Source of the DNA: Panorpa germanica
Lineage: Eukaryota > Arthropoda > Insecta > Mecoptera > Panorpidae
Direction of reading: 5' to 3'
Length of the DNA stretch: 64,000 nucleotides
Assembly: GCA_963678705.1 (NCBI GenBank)
Contig: OY783214.1
Span: 7,564,001 to 7,628,000 of the forward strand
In this document: positions 37,601-48,588 of the stretch, one piece after another
How the letters are laid out: each line of letters starts with the position of its first letter
How positions within the stretch are numbered: position 1 is the first letter of the stretch
Notes under the pieces: generated by a model
Told to the model about the DNA's origin: nothing
What the model saw: only the letters and a program-made list of their open reading frames with translations
The model's database searches: none
Position numbers and translations under genes: made by a program

Positions 37601-39370
37601 AAAATATCAAAAGCCGATAAAAATGATAAAGTTCATAACTGCTATATTAAACTTAGATTTATTGATTCTTTACGATTTATGCATTCTAGTTTAGAAACAC
37701 TTGCAAAAATTTATTATAAGAACAATTTTTCGAATTTAAAAAATTCTATCCGAATGAAAATCATTTCAATTTATTAAAACGTAAAGGTGTATTTCCTTAT
37801 GAATATGTAAATAGTAGGGATATGCTTAATGAATCTGACTTGCCATCTCAAAATAATTTTTATAGCTCACTTAATGGCTGTAATATATCTGACGATGATT
37901 ACAATCATGCCAAAATGGTTTGGTATGCATTTGAAATGAAAACATTAGGGGAATATTCAGACTTATATTTAAAGATCGATGTTCTGTTGTTAACAGATAT
38001 TTTTGAAAATTTTCGAGATGTGTGCTATAAAACATATAATTTAGATCCCTGTCAATATTATACAGCACCAGGACTTTCTTGGGATGCTATGTTAAATTAT
38101 ACATGTATTGAATTAGAACTTTTAACAGATATTGATATGTTACATTTTATTAAAAAAGGTATAAGAAGTGGAATATCACAATGCTCTCACAGACATGGAA
38201 TTGCAAATAATAAATATATGTCCAATTATGATTCAAATAAAGATTCTCAATATTTAATGTATTGGGATGCAAATAACTAAAGCTATTGAAGATAACTCAG
38301 ATGTTGGTTATATATTAGAAGTCGATTTAAGATATCCTAATTATTTGCACGATGAACACAATGATCTACCTTTCTGTGCCGAAAATATTAAACCACCTTG
38401 CATTAAAACAAATGACGTTAAATTAATACCAAATCTAAATAACAAGTATAATTATGTGCTTCACAATAGATCGTTAAAGCAATGTCTTAAAAATAATCTG
38501 AAAATAGATAAAATTCATAGAATTTTGGAATTTAAACAGTCCGATTGGTTAAAAAGTTATATTGATCTAAATACATTAAAAAGAAAGAACTCTGCAAATA
38601 CATTTGAGAAAAAACTTTTTTAAATTAATGAATAATTCAGTTTATGGTAAAACAATGGAAAATGTAGATAAACGTGTTGATATAAAGTTAATAACTCATT
38701 GGGATAATATAGGAAAAACAATGGGTGCTAATACACTTATAAGTAAACCAAACTATCATAGTTGTTCTATATTTCATGAAAACTTAGTTGCTATTCAAAT
38801 GCAAAAACTTAAAGTTTTTTATAATAAACCATTGTATTTAGGATTAAGTGTACTTGATATATCAAAAAACTTTAATATACGATTTTCATTATGATTTCAT
38901 CAAAAAAAAAAAAAAAATCTATAAAGGTAATGCTAAATTGTTGTATACAGATACAGATTCATTAATATATCAAATTAAAACAGATGATATATATGACGAT
39001 ATTAAGTGTAATCTAGATAAATTTGATACATCTAATTATCCATTTAATAATGAATTTTCATTACCTTTAATGAACAAAGCTAAATTAGACTTAATGAAAG
39101 ATGAATGCACGAGTAGTATAATTTGGGAGTTTGTTAGGTTAAGGTCAAAAATGTATGCAATTGATATTGAGGGTTCATGCACAGCTAAAGCAAAAGGAAT
39201 TAAGAAAAATATTGTAAACAAATTCAATATTAAAGATTATGTAAATTGTTTATCTCAGGATAACATATTATTGATCACAATGAATACCTTTAAATCTATT
39301 AAGCATACAATTTATACTCAAATGATAAGTAAAGTAGGTCTTAGTGGAAATGATAATAAAAGTTATGTAT
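34637..39370 (+). pseudogene. protein-primed family B DNA polymerase, left-arm copy, broken
   Basis: Fragmented frames, in order: an N-terminal domain (34637-35317) with a C2H2-like finger CDGCFSFFNTEDQLNRHLEYDC; an endonuclease VII-like Cys/His motif (CHICEG, LDHCHLTGNYRRAAHNHCN); an exonuclease-palm region (RFIDSLRFMHSSLETLAKN, LKIDVLLLTDIFENF); motif B (LMNNSVYGKTMEN, near 38640); and motif C (LYTDTDSLIY, near 38945). The exonuclease region is tandemly repeated, three partial copies with periods of about 916 and 901 bp. Breaks include a 17-bp deletion near 35317, a lost base near 35926, a Trp-to-stop near 36414, and truncation right after YWDANN in copies 2 and 3 that removes polymerase motif A. 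The last 16 codons lie beyond the gypsy at 47261-47311. Such polymerases replicate linear genomes of Polintons and related viruses. This copy cannot be functional. Confidence 0.85.
39367..39370. repeat. gypsy target-site duplication, left (GTAT)
   Basis: GTAT precedes the left LTR and recurs at 47261-47264 after the right LTR. The empty site in the right arm carries it once. Confidence 0.9.
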
Positions 39371-40119
39371 TGTTGTAAGAATTGTGTCGTATTGTCGTTC
39401 TGGAGGAGATTACTCAGCTTACTAGTACATTCTGCAGGGATGCTAGCTTCTGGTAGTAGATTCTTCAGTTGACGACTTCCAACACCAATTACAGTAGTAA
39501 TCGAATATCTTTCTTAAGATGATTAATAAGGATTCTTGTTCAGACGGTGTATTGTTGCAATTAGAGAATACTTGAGCGGTCTAAAGTAACCTCGTTGCGA
39601 CATGCGACGGTTGAACAATTAGTATCTTTTTATTACTATTAATACAAACACTTTTATTAAAATATATCATTTATTCGTTGTAATATTATATCTGCTTACT
39701 TAATTACAATAGTATTTTATTAGATTAACGAAGATGACAGATATAAAACAAAATGTAATTCTATAGTGTTATAATTTAATTAATAGTTGAAATGTGCTCA
39801 CTATTCAATACGTACGAAGTTGCGAATAGTAATGCTTGCTTTGAGACTCAGGAGAAGACTGGCTTTCAGCGTCTTGTGCAATTTAATATATAATAATTTA
39901 TTTCACATCACAGAACGCCAATACTGAATTACCAGCATTAAATCAATATTAATCTCCACAAACCAGAGACAATATTTATAAGCGCTAAACTTAAATAATT
40001 ATTCTTTACAATCTTAATACTAATACAAAAACTGTTTACATAATATAATTCTATTACATAATTAACATTTAATATCATTAAAAATAAAAGGTAAGTGCGA
40101 CATATGCGTACTTACAACA
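39371..40119 (-). repeat. gypsy 3' LTR (left)
   Basis: 749 bp, TG...CA ends with a 9-bp terminal inversion. By eye identical to 46512-47260. Confidence 0.93.
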
Positions 40120-40404
40120 CTCCTCAACCAAAGAAAAGGAACGCATATAAAACAAAACATATGCGTTTCTGCTCTAAGGAAAAGAAAAAGGAAAAATTGT
40201 GATAGGGGAGATGTCGTACATATCACAACACCCCCTTTCAAAAAAAAAGGGACACGTATAAAAACAAAATATACGAGTTACAATTCTAGAAAAAAACAAA
40301 AAGAGAAGCAAAGTGTCGACAACGATTCTGATCCCATCGTATAGAGTTAACACTGCTCCACAAAACAATCATCCCTGACAAAATCCATTTCATTCGTCAA
40401 GTTT
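40120..40404 (-). promoter_or_regulatory. gypsy 3' untranslated region with polypurine tract
   Basis: On the minus strand the sequence just before the 3' LTR reads GGTTGAGGAG, the expected place for plus-strand priming. The purine tract is short. The segment has no env-like frame. Confidence 0.5.
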
Positions 40405-43400
40405 TTATTCATTGGTACAAAATCTCTTCAACCTATTATTATGAACTACCGTATGTTTTTTACCAATTAGTATTTCTGTATTAACAGGGGATATAATTTT
40501 AGTAACTTTATACGGTCCTACGTATAAGGGTAAAAGTTTTTTTGACTGTCCTTTAGTTGGTAACTGTTCATTTCTTAATAAAACTAGTTCGTTTACTTCA
40601 GGTGTGAAAAGAGAATTGACCCTTTTATCAAAATATAATTTTGTTTTTTCTTTGCTTTTAACCAAGTTATTCATAGCAAGTTCCCTCGCTACTTGTAACC
40701 TGTGTTTGAGTTCTACTATAAAATTATTATAAGTATTTACCTCAATTGGTTCTTTATAAAAAATTGAAGGCAGATTTGCCTTATGTCCATAAATTAGTTC
40801 GAAAGGAGTAAAACCGGTCGCTGTATGCGGAGTTGTGTTATACACGAACATTGCATAGGGAATCCAATTTATCCAATCATCCTGCTTTTTACAAAAATTC
40901 CTTAGATACTCGGCAAGGGTTCTATGAACTCTTTCTAAGGCACCGTTGGTTGCTGGTCTAAATGCTGTTGTTTTTAATTGTTTAATTTTTAACAATTTGC
41001 ATATATCTTTAAAAATTTTCGACATGAAATTTGTTCCTTGGTCTGTTAAGATCATATTAGGAACTCCGTACCTACAAATAACGTTAGTTACTAATGCTTT
41101 CGCGACAGTATTTGCCTCCTGGTTTATAATAGGAATAGCTTCCGTAAATTTAGTAAGGTCATCCTGTATTGTTAGTAAGTATTTGTATTTGTCGTTGTCG
41201 TCTTTCTTGGGAAGATATACTATGTCCAAAGCCAACCTTTCGAAACTATGTTTCGAAGTCGATGTAATTGTTAATGGGCATTTATTTAATTTGCACACTT
41301 TATTCTTTTGACATGATACACATTGTCTAATAAAATTTTTAACTTTTCTAATCATACTTGGAAATTTAAAGTGTGATTTTAATCGTTTAATTGTTTTAGA
41401 AACTCCTAAGTGGCCTGCTGTGGGATTAACATGAAATTCCGAAATTACATTGTTTATTAACTCAGGGTCACTAATTTTAAGTATATTGTCATTATAAATG
41501 TGTACTATTATATTTGTTTTATCAAAGATATGTCTGATCATAGTTCGTAACTGGGCAAAATCTAATTTACTTAGTTCAGACTCGAACCTGTTCATAGCTA
41601 TGTTAGTAATTTTGTGTAAAGTACAAAAGTTTTTCAGATTCACTAATGCCAAAAATATTTCTTTATAATTTGGTAGATTAAAATGAAATTCCTTAATTAT
41701 TAAACAGATAATAAATCTAGTATCAATTTCAACATATGCAATTTCTGATACTTCTTTTTCTTGTATTAGAAATGCATTGATACTACTAAATTTATTGATT
41801 AATTCAGGAGAATTTCCAATTGAATTTTTAAAATCTTTTGATACAAAATCTACTAATGAAAATGACGTCGGTGCGTCATATAAACTTTTATCATGTTCAA
41901 TTACTTTATTGTTTATGATAATTTTATTTTTAATTATTTCTAAATAATTTTCGTATGTGACATCCATTGTTTCAACCTGAAGTGAGTATACGCGACTTAG
42001 GGCATCTACGTGTGGAATCGAACTACCTGGTCTATATATTACTTCGTAATTATATTCTTCTAGTTTTATCCGCCAACGCATAAGTCTAGAACTCGGGTCC
42101 TTAATACTCATTAACCAAGTCAAGGCTTGATGGTCTGTTACGATACTAAAAAACTTTCCATAGAGATAGGGTCTAAAATGAGCCACAGCCCATACTACTG
42201 CTAATAACTCACGTTCAGTAGTTGTGTAATTTTGTTGTGCCTTATTTAGAGTTCTTGAAGCATATGCTATTGGGTGGCTTTCCTTAATAGTACCTTGTGA
42301 AAGGACTGCACCTATAGCATATTTACTTGCATCCGTGGTTACAACGAAATTTTTACTAAAGTCCGGGTATTGCAAAACAGGTGATATGGTTAATTTATTT
42401 TTTAAAGTTTTAAATGATTCGTCGCATTGGTCTGACCATTCTAATACTTTAACATTACTGTTTGCTGCATTATATAGTGGTTTGGCTATCTCTGCGTAAT
42501 GCGGTATATGTCGGCGATAATAACCAGACATACCCAAAAATGTTTTAATTTGTTTAGGACTGTTTGGAATGGGGAAATTCTTTATTGCTTCTACTTTAGA
42601 AGGATCTGGTAGAATACCTGTTTCATTAATAACGTGACCTAAATAAATCAAATCTTTATGTAGAAAGTTACATTTGGATGGTTGGAGCTTCAAATTATGT
42701 TCCCGTAATTTAGAAAAAACGTTTTTTAATCTTTGGTTGTGCTCAGAAATGTTTTTTCCAAAAATGACTACATCGTCCAGATAGATTAAGCAATCTATTC
42801 CTTGCAAACCTGTGAGAACGTGAGACATAAGTCTCTGAAACATGGGGGGGGCTCCTTTAAGTCCGAATGGCATTCTTACAAATTGATAGTGTTTAAAGTT
42901 CGCACTAAATGCTGTTTTCTCTTTATCTTCGGGAAGCATAGGGACCTGGTGAAAACCGCTTGCTAAGTCAAGCGTAGAGAAAAATTTTGCACCACTAAGT
43001 TGGTCCAGTATATCATGTATAAGAGGCAAAGGGTAGGCGTCACTTGTTGTCTGCTCGTTAAGTTTACGGAAATCGACTACTACGCGGAATTGTTTATTAC
43101 CTAACGCATCTGGTTTTTTTGGTACTACTAATAAAGGTGCGTTATAGGGTGAGTCGCTTTCTTCAATTATGTTGTTGACCAACAGTTCCTGAATATGCTT
43201 TTCCACAATCTCTTTTTGCGCATGGGGCAATCGATACGGTTTAACGTTAACGGGTTTAGAAGAATTAATCTTTATCTTATGACTTAATGCGCTCGTACAA
43301 GATAACTTGTCTCCCGGTAAAAAAAATATGTCATTAAAGCTGTTACAGATTTCTATTAATTCTGTTACTAATTCTGAATTGACATGTGAAAGATTTAAAT

Positions 43401-45354
43401 TGTTTAATAAAAGTTCCTTACGGTTGTTAGGACTTGATTTTGAAAAATGGTAAATACTAAATTGATCTATCGGTATGATATTCGGTTTGAAATTACTAAG
43501 TATTATATTTTTTATTGAAGAATTTATTATTGAAATATAGAAAATATTTTTGACGGGCTTGATTAATGCATTAGCTAAAAAAACTTCAGGTAACAATTCC
43601 CTGGCTACACAAACTCCTACTGTAGAACCTGACATAGGAATTATTTTCCTCGTACGTGCTGGTAAAACGATATTGTTTATATTTATAAGTGGGAGCTCAA
43701 TTACTTTGCCACATTCTGAGAATTGTACTCTGTTCATTTTTAGATTAATTACTGCATTTAGTTTCCGTAAAATATCTAACCCTATAATTCCATCGTGTTT
43801 AATGGGGAAATTTTCTGACACAACCTGTAAAGTTTGTTTCGACTTATTACTATCTAAAATTATAGAAGTTTTCAGTGAACCTAAGGTATAAGGCGTGCCT
43901 TCAGAAATACCCTTCAATAGAATTTTAGATTTATTATTAATTCTGACATTGTTATTTAAAATATTTTGTTTAATCAAGGAGATTTGAGAACCAGTATCTA
44001 ATAAAAATGATACGGTTTTAGCTTTGGCTGCGACCATCTTGAATTGGATAGTGTCAACTGTTTGCTTAGCCTTAACATTTTTATTTTTACTGTCAAAACT
44101 TAGAATATCATTATTATTTTGTAAATTACCCGTATTGATCTCATCAAAATCATAAAAAAAACATAATTCATTATTTGAATTGTGTTGTGTCTTGTTAGTA
44201 AAAGATACTTGAGAACCATCAGATATAAGATGTTTCGATCTTTCACAACAAGTAGAAGGTTCTGATAAAATTGTGGCCTCCCTACAAGTATTAACTTGAG
44301 CAATAGGGTTACCCGTATCTAGATTTTCCTTCTTAATAAAACAATACTTTTCTGTATGACCACTTTTCTTACAATGGTTACAGAACAAATCTTTAGTTTT
44401 TGTTTCGACCTTATTAGGAATTTGCTTGCTTGAAACTGGTTTACTATTAGAATTAGGAACGCTTGGATATGTTTTGACTTTAATATGCCTTCTTCTTTCT
44501 AGATTGCGCCACCGTCTCTCCAGAAACTCCGTAAATTCATTTAAGGTTGGTAATTCAGAATTATTTCTGTTTTCCCATTCCTTTGACGAATTAAAATCTA
44601 ATTTGGTCTTTAAAATATGTATTAACATAAAATCTGAATGATTAGAATATATCCCCAATTCGGTTAATGCTCTAATCGATTCATTAATTTCATCTAGTAG
44701 TTTTTTGATATTGATTTCGGACTCTAAACGTATAACATTGTAGTTTATTAAATTGTTTAAACAGGTTTCAATAAGTGCTACCTTGTTATCATAACGTTTA
44801 CAAAGGATGTTCCAAACAATTTCGTAATTATCATTTGTTAAAGGATAATTCTTTATGAGTTTGAGTGGTTCTCCTGACAAATTTAACTTTAAATAATGCA
44901 TTTTTTCAATGCTTGATAGTTTACTATTATTACGAATTAAATTTGTAAATAATTCCATAAAACTTTGCCAATTAATATATTCTCCATCAAAAACGGTTAG
45001 TTGCATTGGACTTAAGTTCAGATTTTTTATTGAATCTATACTTTTTGAGTCGTCTACAATATGTGTATCATTCTCAAATGTTTGCTTATAATTCAACAAG
45101 TAAATAAGAGTGTCGTCATAAATACTTTCAACTTCCATAGACTTACTAACGATAGCCGAAGCTTCTTCATTTTTTAGAGTTGGAAGCAATGCTTCTACGA
45201 TACTACTATATTTAACCCAAGCTTTGTCTAAGTTTTTGATTTTTAATTCAACTATTGTTAAGGATGTTGATTGGACTTCTAGATTTTTTGAAAACTCGTT
45301 AATTAGATTGATTGTATTCTCAACTAGTGTGAGTGAATGAACGTTCGGTGCCAT
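40405..45354 (-). CDS. Ty3/gypsy gag-pol polyprotein, intact, 1649 residues
   Basis: One uninterrupted frame. The gag region fills about residues 1-320 and ends in a CCHC zinc knuckle (CNHCKKSGHTEKYC, about 322-335). The retropepsin active site is LLDTGSQISLI (about 450). The reverse transcriptase contains LDLASGFHQVPM and the catalytic YLDDVVIF (about 856). RNase H contains VTTDASKYAIGAVLSQG (about 1003) and TERELLAVVWAV. Integrase has the HHCC finger ending CVSCQKNK (about 1310-1350) and a DDE core in ALDIVYLP, LTDQGTNF and NGALERVHR (about 1375-1475). A GPY-like motif (LYVGPYKV) sits near 1612. Gag and pol are in one frame, so no frameshift is needed. All catalytic residues seen are present. 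The start is the first in-frame ATG. Confidence 0.95.
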   Translation of the reverse strand: MAPNVHSLTLVENTINLINEFSKNLEVQSTSLTIVELKIKNLDKAWVKYSSIVEALLPTLKNEEASAIVSKSMEVESIYDDTLIYLLNYKQTFENDTHIVDDSKSIDSIKNLNLSPMQLTVFDGEYINWQSFMELFTNLIRNNSKLSSIEKMHYLKLNLSGEPLKLIKNYPLTNDNYEIVWNILCKRYDNKVALIETCLNNLINYNVIRLESEINIKKLLDEINESIRALTELGIYSNHSDFMLIHILKTKLDFNSSKEWENRNNSELPTLNEFTEFLERRWRNLERRRHIKVKTYPSVPNSNSKPVSSKQIPNKVETKTKDLFCNHCKKSGHTEKYCFIKKENLDTGNPIAQVNTCREATILSEPSTCCERSKHLISDGSQVSFTNKTQHNSNNELCFFYDFDEINTGNLQNNNDILSFDSKNKNVKAKQTVDTIQFKMVAAKAKTVSFLLDTGSQISLIKQNILNNNVRINNKSKILLKGISEGTPYTLGSLKTSIILDSNKSKQTLQVVSENFPIKHDGIIGLDILRKLNAVINLKMNRVQFSECGKVIELPLININNIVLPARTRKIIPMSGSTVGVCVARELLPEVFLANALIKPVKNIFYISIINSSIKNIILSNFKPNIIPIDQFSIYHFSKSSPNNRKELLLNNLNLSHVNSELVTELIEICNSFNDIFFLPGDKLSCTSALSHKIKINSSKPVNVKPYRLPHAQKEIVEKHIQELLVNNIIEESDSPYNAPLLVVPKKPDALGNKQFRVVVDFRKLNEQTTSDAYPLPLIHDILDQLSGAKFFSTLDLASGFHQVPMLPEDKEKTAFSANFKHYQFVRMPFGLKGAPPMFQRLMSHVLTGLQGIDCLIYLDDVVIFGKNISEHNQRLKNVFSKLREHNLKLQPSKCNFLHKDLIYLGHVINETGILPDPSKVEAIKNFPIPNSPKQIKTFLGMSGYYRRHIPHYAEIAKPLYNAANSNVKVLEWSDQCDESFKTLKNKLTISPVLQYPDFSKNFVVTTDASKYAIGAVLSQGTIKESHPIAYASRTLNKAQQNYTTTERELLAVVWAVAHFRPYLYGKFFSIVTDHQALTWLMSIKDPSSRLMRWRIKLEEYNYEVIYRPGSSIPHVDALSRVYSLQVETMDVTYENYLEIIKNKIIINNKVIEHDKSLYDAPTSFSLVDFVSKDFKNSIGNSPELINKFSSINAFLIQEKEVSEIAYVEIDTRFIICLIIKEFHFNLPNYKEIFLALVNLKNFCTLHKITNIAMNRFESELSKLDFAQLRTMIRHIFDKTNIIVHIYNDNILKISDPELINNVISEFHVNPTAGHLGVSKTIKRLKSHFKFPSMIRKVKNFIRQCVSCQKNKVCKLNKCPLTITSTSKHSFERLALDIVYLPKKDDNDKYKYLLTIQDDLTKFTEAIPIINQEANTVAKALVTNVICRYGVPNMILTDQGTNFMSKIFKDICKLLKIKQLKTTAFRPATNGALERVHRTLAEYLRNFCKKQDDWINWIPYAMFVYNTTPHTATGFTPFELIYGHKANLPSIFYKEPIEVNTYNNFIVELKHRLQVARELAMNNLVKSKEKTKLYFDKRVNSLFTPEVNELVLLRNEQLPTKGQSKKLLPLYVGPYKVTKIISPVNTEILIGKKHTVVHNNRLKRFCTNE

Positions 45355-45662
45355 AGTACTTAATTAAAGTTATATATAATATACAGACTAAAGATTATTT
45401 TGTACCAATAAACGACTCTCCGAAGAACAGGATTCTGACAAGGAAAAATTGCTAGCGAAAACAGTAACTCACAGGAAATTTCCGATGGGGCTCAGACACC
45501 GCAGTTGTAACAGGAAGGTAGTCTCTCTGATTGAACAGACTGCTATCTAACTGCTTCAGCTCTTTACTTCTCCTTTTCAAAATTCTTTCTCGTTCATAAA
45601 GATGTTCTAAAAATATTAAACATGAATTAATATAATTGTAGAAACAATTATAGGAAATATTA

Positions 45663-46070
45663 TAGTAGATATTCAAAAGTATTGGATATAATACTAAAAA
45701 TATTGAACAATGATGCTACAAAATTGTTATTTTATAACAAATATTCAAAAGTATTGAATATAATACTAAAAAATAATAGCTTCAATGAATTACAAGGATG
45801 CTACTAATAGATAGGTTATAGCAAATATTCAAAAGTATTGAATATAATACTAAAAAAAAATAATAGCTTCAATGAATTACAAGGATGCTACTAATAGATA
45901 GGTTATAGCAAATATTCAAAAGTATTGAATATAATACTAAAAAAATAATAGCTTCAATGAATTACAAGGATGCTACTAATAGATAGGTTATAGCAAATAT
46001 TCAAAAGTATTGAATATAATACTAAAAAAATAATAGCTTCAATGAATTACAAGGATGCTACTAATAGAAA
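45663..46070 (-). repeat. tandem repeats of about 85 bp in the gypsy leader
   Basis: Four copies with periods of 84, 87 and 85 bp share ATATTCAAAAGTATTGAATA and CTTCAATGAATTACAAGGAT. A more diverged fifth partial copy starts near 45669. The small period differences come from the length of an A run. The repeats lie between the primer site and the gag-pol start. Confidence 0.9.
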
Positions 46071-46488
46071 AAAATACAATTATCAATTTATGATAATAAT
46101 TGTATACAAGATAAAAAGATACTGTCTTATTATACTTAACAAAAAAACTTTCGATTTTGATCTATGTACAGCTGTGTGCAGGGTTCTGGAAACGATTAAC
46201 ATCAGTTTAGATTATTCCATTTGTTCTAGAAGCATCCATCCATTCGCTGGGGGCAAAAGATTTCTTTTTTTTCTGGTTCAGCGGGCTGTTGTTTTACATC
46301 CACCGGACTTGTAGAAAAATTATGTGAAATACAGATGAATTGACGTTCTATCTCGTACTCTTCGGCAATCTTGGAAATAATCGATCGACGTAGTGGTATC
46401 CAGAATAATTGATCTGCATCCAGGTGTAGAATATATAGAAAAAAAATTTTGGGCGTACCTCTTGGATATTTATGTGTAGGAATATCTC

Positions 46489-46510
46489 TTCGAGACCCCA
46501 CCTGACACCA
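46489..46510 (-). promoter_or_regulatory. gypsy tRNA primer-binding site
   Basis: On the minus strand one base after the 5' LTR comes TGGTGTCAGGTGGGGTC, starting with the required TGG. Read on the plus strand, the 22 bases look like a tRNA 3' half: T-loop TTCGAGA, T-stem CCCCA, acceptor CCTGACA, then CCA. The tRNA species is not identified; a Leu-type acceptor ending CTGACA is possible. Confidence 0.7.
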
Positions 46511-46511
46511 A

Positions 46512-47260
46512 TGTTGTAAGAATTGTGTCGTATTGTCGTTCTGGAGGAGATTACTCAGCTTACTAGTACATTCTGCAGGGATGCTAGCTTCTGGTAGTAG
46601 ATTCTTCAGTTGACGACTTCCAACACCAATTACAGTAGTAATCGAATATCTTTCTTAAGATGATTAATAAGGATTCTTGTTCAGACGGTGTATTGTTGCA
46701 ATTAGAGAATACTTGAGCGGTCTAAAGTAACCTCGTTGCGACATGCGACGGTTGAACAATTAGTATCTTTTTATTACTATTAATACAAACACTTTTATTA
46801 AAATATATCATTTATTCGTTGTAATATTATATCTGCTTACTTAATTACAATAGTATTTTATTAGATTAACGAAGATGACAGATATAAAACAAAATGTAAT
46901 TCTATAGTGTTATAATTTAATTAATAGTTGAAATGTGCTCACTATTCAATACGTACGAAGTTGCGAATAGTAATGCTTGCTTTGAGACTCAGGAGAAGAC
47001 TGGCTTTCAGCGTCTTGTGCAATTTAATATATAATAATTTATTTCACATCACAGAACGCCAATACTGAATTACCAGCATTAAATCAATATTAATCTCCAC
47101 AAACCAGAGACAATATTTATAAGCGCTAAACTTAAATAATTATTCTTTACAATCTTAATACTAATACAAAAACTGTTTACATAATATAATTCTATTACAT
47201 AATTAACATTTAATATCATTAAAAATAAAAGGTAAGTGCGACATATGCGTACTTACAACA
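46512..47260 (-). repeat. gypsy 5' LTR (right)
   Basis: 749 bp, same length and apparently same sequence as the left LTR. It should carry the promoter driving minus-strand transcription of the element. Confidence 0.93.
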
Positions 47261-47534
47261 GTATTAACTGATGGTATAAGTACTTTAGCACATGGACATT
47301 ATAAAATTTAGTACTAATTTTAAGTTAAGTTTAAGTTTTGTATAAATTTATATCTGTTTTAGTTAAGATAATTAAAATGTATATTTATATAACAATTGAA
47401 AAATAGCATATTTATAAATAAATAATAATATATAAACACAAACCATTGAGTTTTATTATTATAAGATTTAATGTTTTAATACATCCATATAAAATAAGAT
47501 ACACATATTTTATTAGTAATGTTTTGTTATATAA

Positions 47535-47888
47535 TCTTAATATATATAAATTACGTGTCACTGTGTTGTCCTCGATGGACTCCTAAACTACTTCACCGAT
47601 TTTAATGAAATTTGTACACCGTGTGCAGTTTGACCCAACTTGAAAGATAGGATAGCTTACATCTCAATTTATTTATCTTATTGCTAATTATTTGTCTATT
47701 AATTATCTGTATATGACATATAACATCGGGCGACGATGATGGCAACATCTGTTGACTAGATTGAGTAAATATTCTGTTGAGTAAATCGAAATCTGTTGAC
47801 TAGATTGAGTAAATATTCAATAGATGACGCTATGTAATGTAATATGACAAAAACGTTAGGCACAGCAACGCGTGGCCGGGACAGCTAG
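47535..47888 (+). mobile_element. short Helitron, left-arm copy
   Basis: Starts TCTTAATATATATAAATTAC after an A and ends GGCCGGGACAGCTAG before a T, as Helitrons do. It is 354 bp, noncoding, with an internal repeat of GTTGACTAGATTGAGTAAAT. The same family is at 58923-59267. Confidence 0.75.
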
Positions 47889-47919
47889 TTCTTATATAAT
47901 TAACACTGGTCATAAGAGC

Positions 47920-47920
<1 letters not shown>

Positions 47921-47968
<48 letters not shown>

Positions 47969-48545
47969 TAGACATATTAATGTATGAGTATGCGTACATA
48001 AAGTGGATAACAATTGTATACGTTATATGCAGGAGCAGTACCCAACTTGAACGTAATGGGAACGTAACTTGCATGAACGTACTGGGAACTACGTTTAAGT
48101 TACGTTGAATTTTTATATATATGCATAGACATATTAATGTATGAGTATGCATACATAAAGTGGATGACAATTGTATACGTTATATGCAGGAGCAGTACCC
48201 AACTTGAACGTACTGGGAACGTAACTTGAACGTACTAGGAACGTAACTTGCATGAACGTACTGGGAACTACGTTCCCATTACGTTTAAGTTACGTTCCCA
48301 GTACGTTCAAGTTGGGTACTGCTCCTGCATATAACGTATACAATTGTCATCCACTTTATGTATGCATACTCATACATTAATATGTCTATGCATATATATA
48401 AAAATTCAACGTAACTTAAACGTAGTTCCCAGTACGTTCATGCAAGTTACGTTCCCATTACGTTCAAGTTGGGTACTGCTCCTGCATATAACGTATACAA
48501 TTGTTATCCACTTTATGTACGCATACTCATACATTAATATGTCTA

Positions 48546-48588
<43 letters not shown>

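Larger units (their letters stand above)
39371..47260 (-). mobile_element. young Ty3/gypsy LTR retrotransposon, 7,890 bp
   Basis: Minus-strand element with 749-bp LTRs beginning TGTTGTAAG and ending CTTACAACA, a 4-bp duplication GTAT, a tRNA primer site next to the right LTR and one long gag-pol frame. Domain order reverse transcriptase, RNase H, integrase defines Ty3/gypsy. No env-like frame was found. The two LTRs appear identical, so the insertion is recent. Confidence 0.95.
32656..48245 (+). repeat. left arm of the palindrome (split by the gypsy)
   Basis: Positions 32656-39370 pair with 49244-55958 (coordinate sum 88614). Positions 47261-48245 pair with the inner right arm (sum 96508 outside the TA tract, 96514 inside it). 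All conceptual frames in the two arms are identical. The only differences I saw are a 6-bp change in TA-tract length and three substitutions within about 45 bases of the centre. Confidence 0.92.

Noticed and set aside
45452-45676. 74-codon minus-strand frame in the gypsy leader
   Set aside because: It begins inside the tandem-repeat zone and has no recognised domain. A spliced leader peptide is possible but unsupported.
45663-46070. Regular repeats resembling a CRISPR array
   Set aside because: Units are contiguous tandem repeats without variable spacers, inside a eukaryotic retrotransposon leader.
46226-46501. 91-codon minus-strand frame just after the gypsy primer site
   Set aside because: It has no recognisable gag features and is followed by many stops before the real gag-pol start; a leader frame at most.
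46489-46510. A tRNA gene next to the gypsy LTR
   Set aside because: Only the T-arm and acceptor 3' strand are present. It is the complement of the primer-binding site, not a full tRNA.
47872-48170. Frames rich in Tyr-Ile repeats in the palindrome core (also at 48344-48636)
   Set aside because: They translate TA microsatellites and inverted repeats, with mirror copies on both strands.
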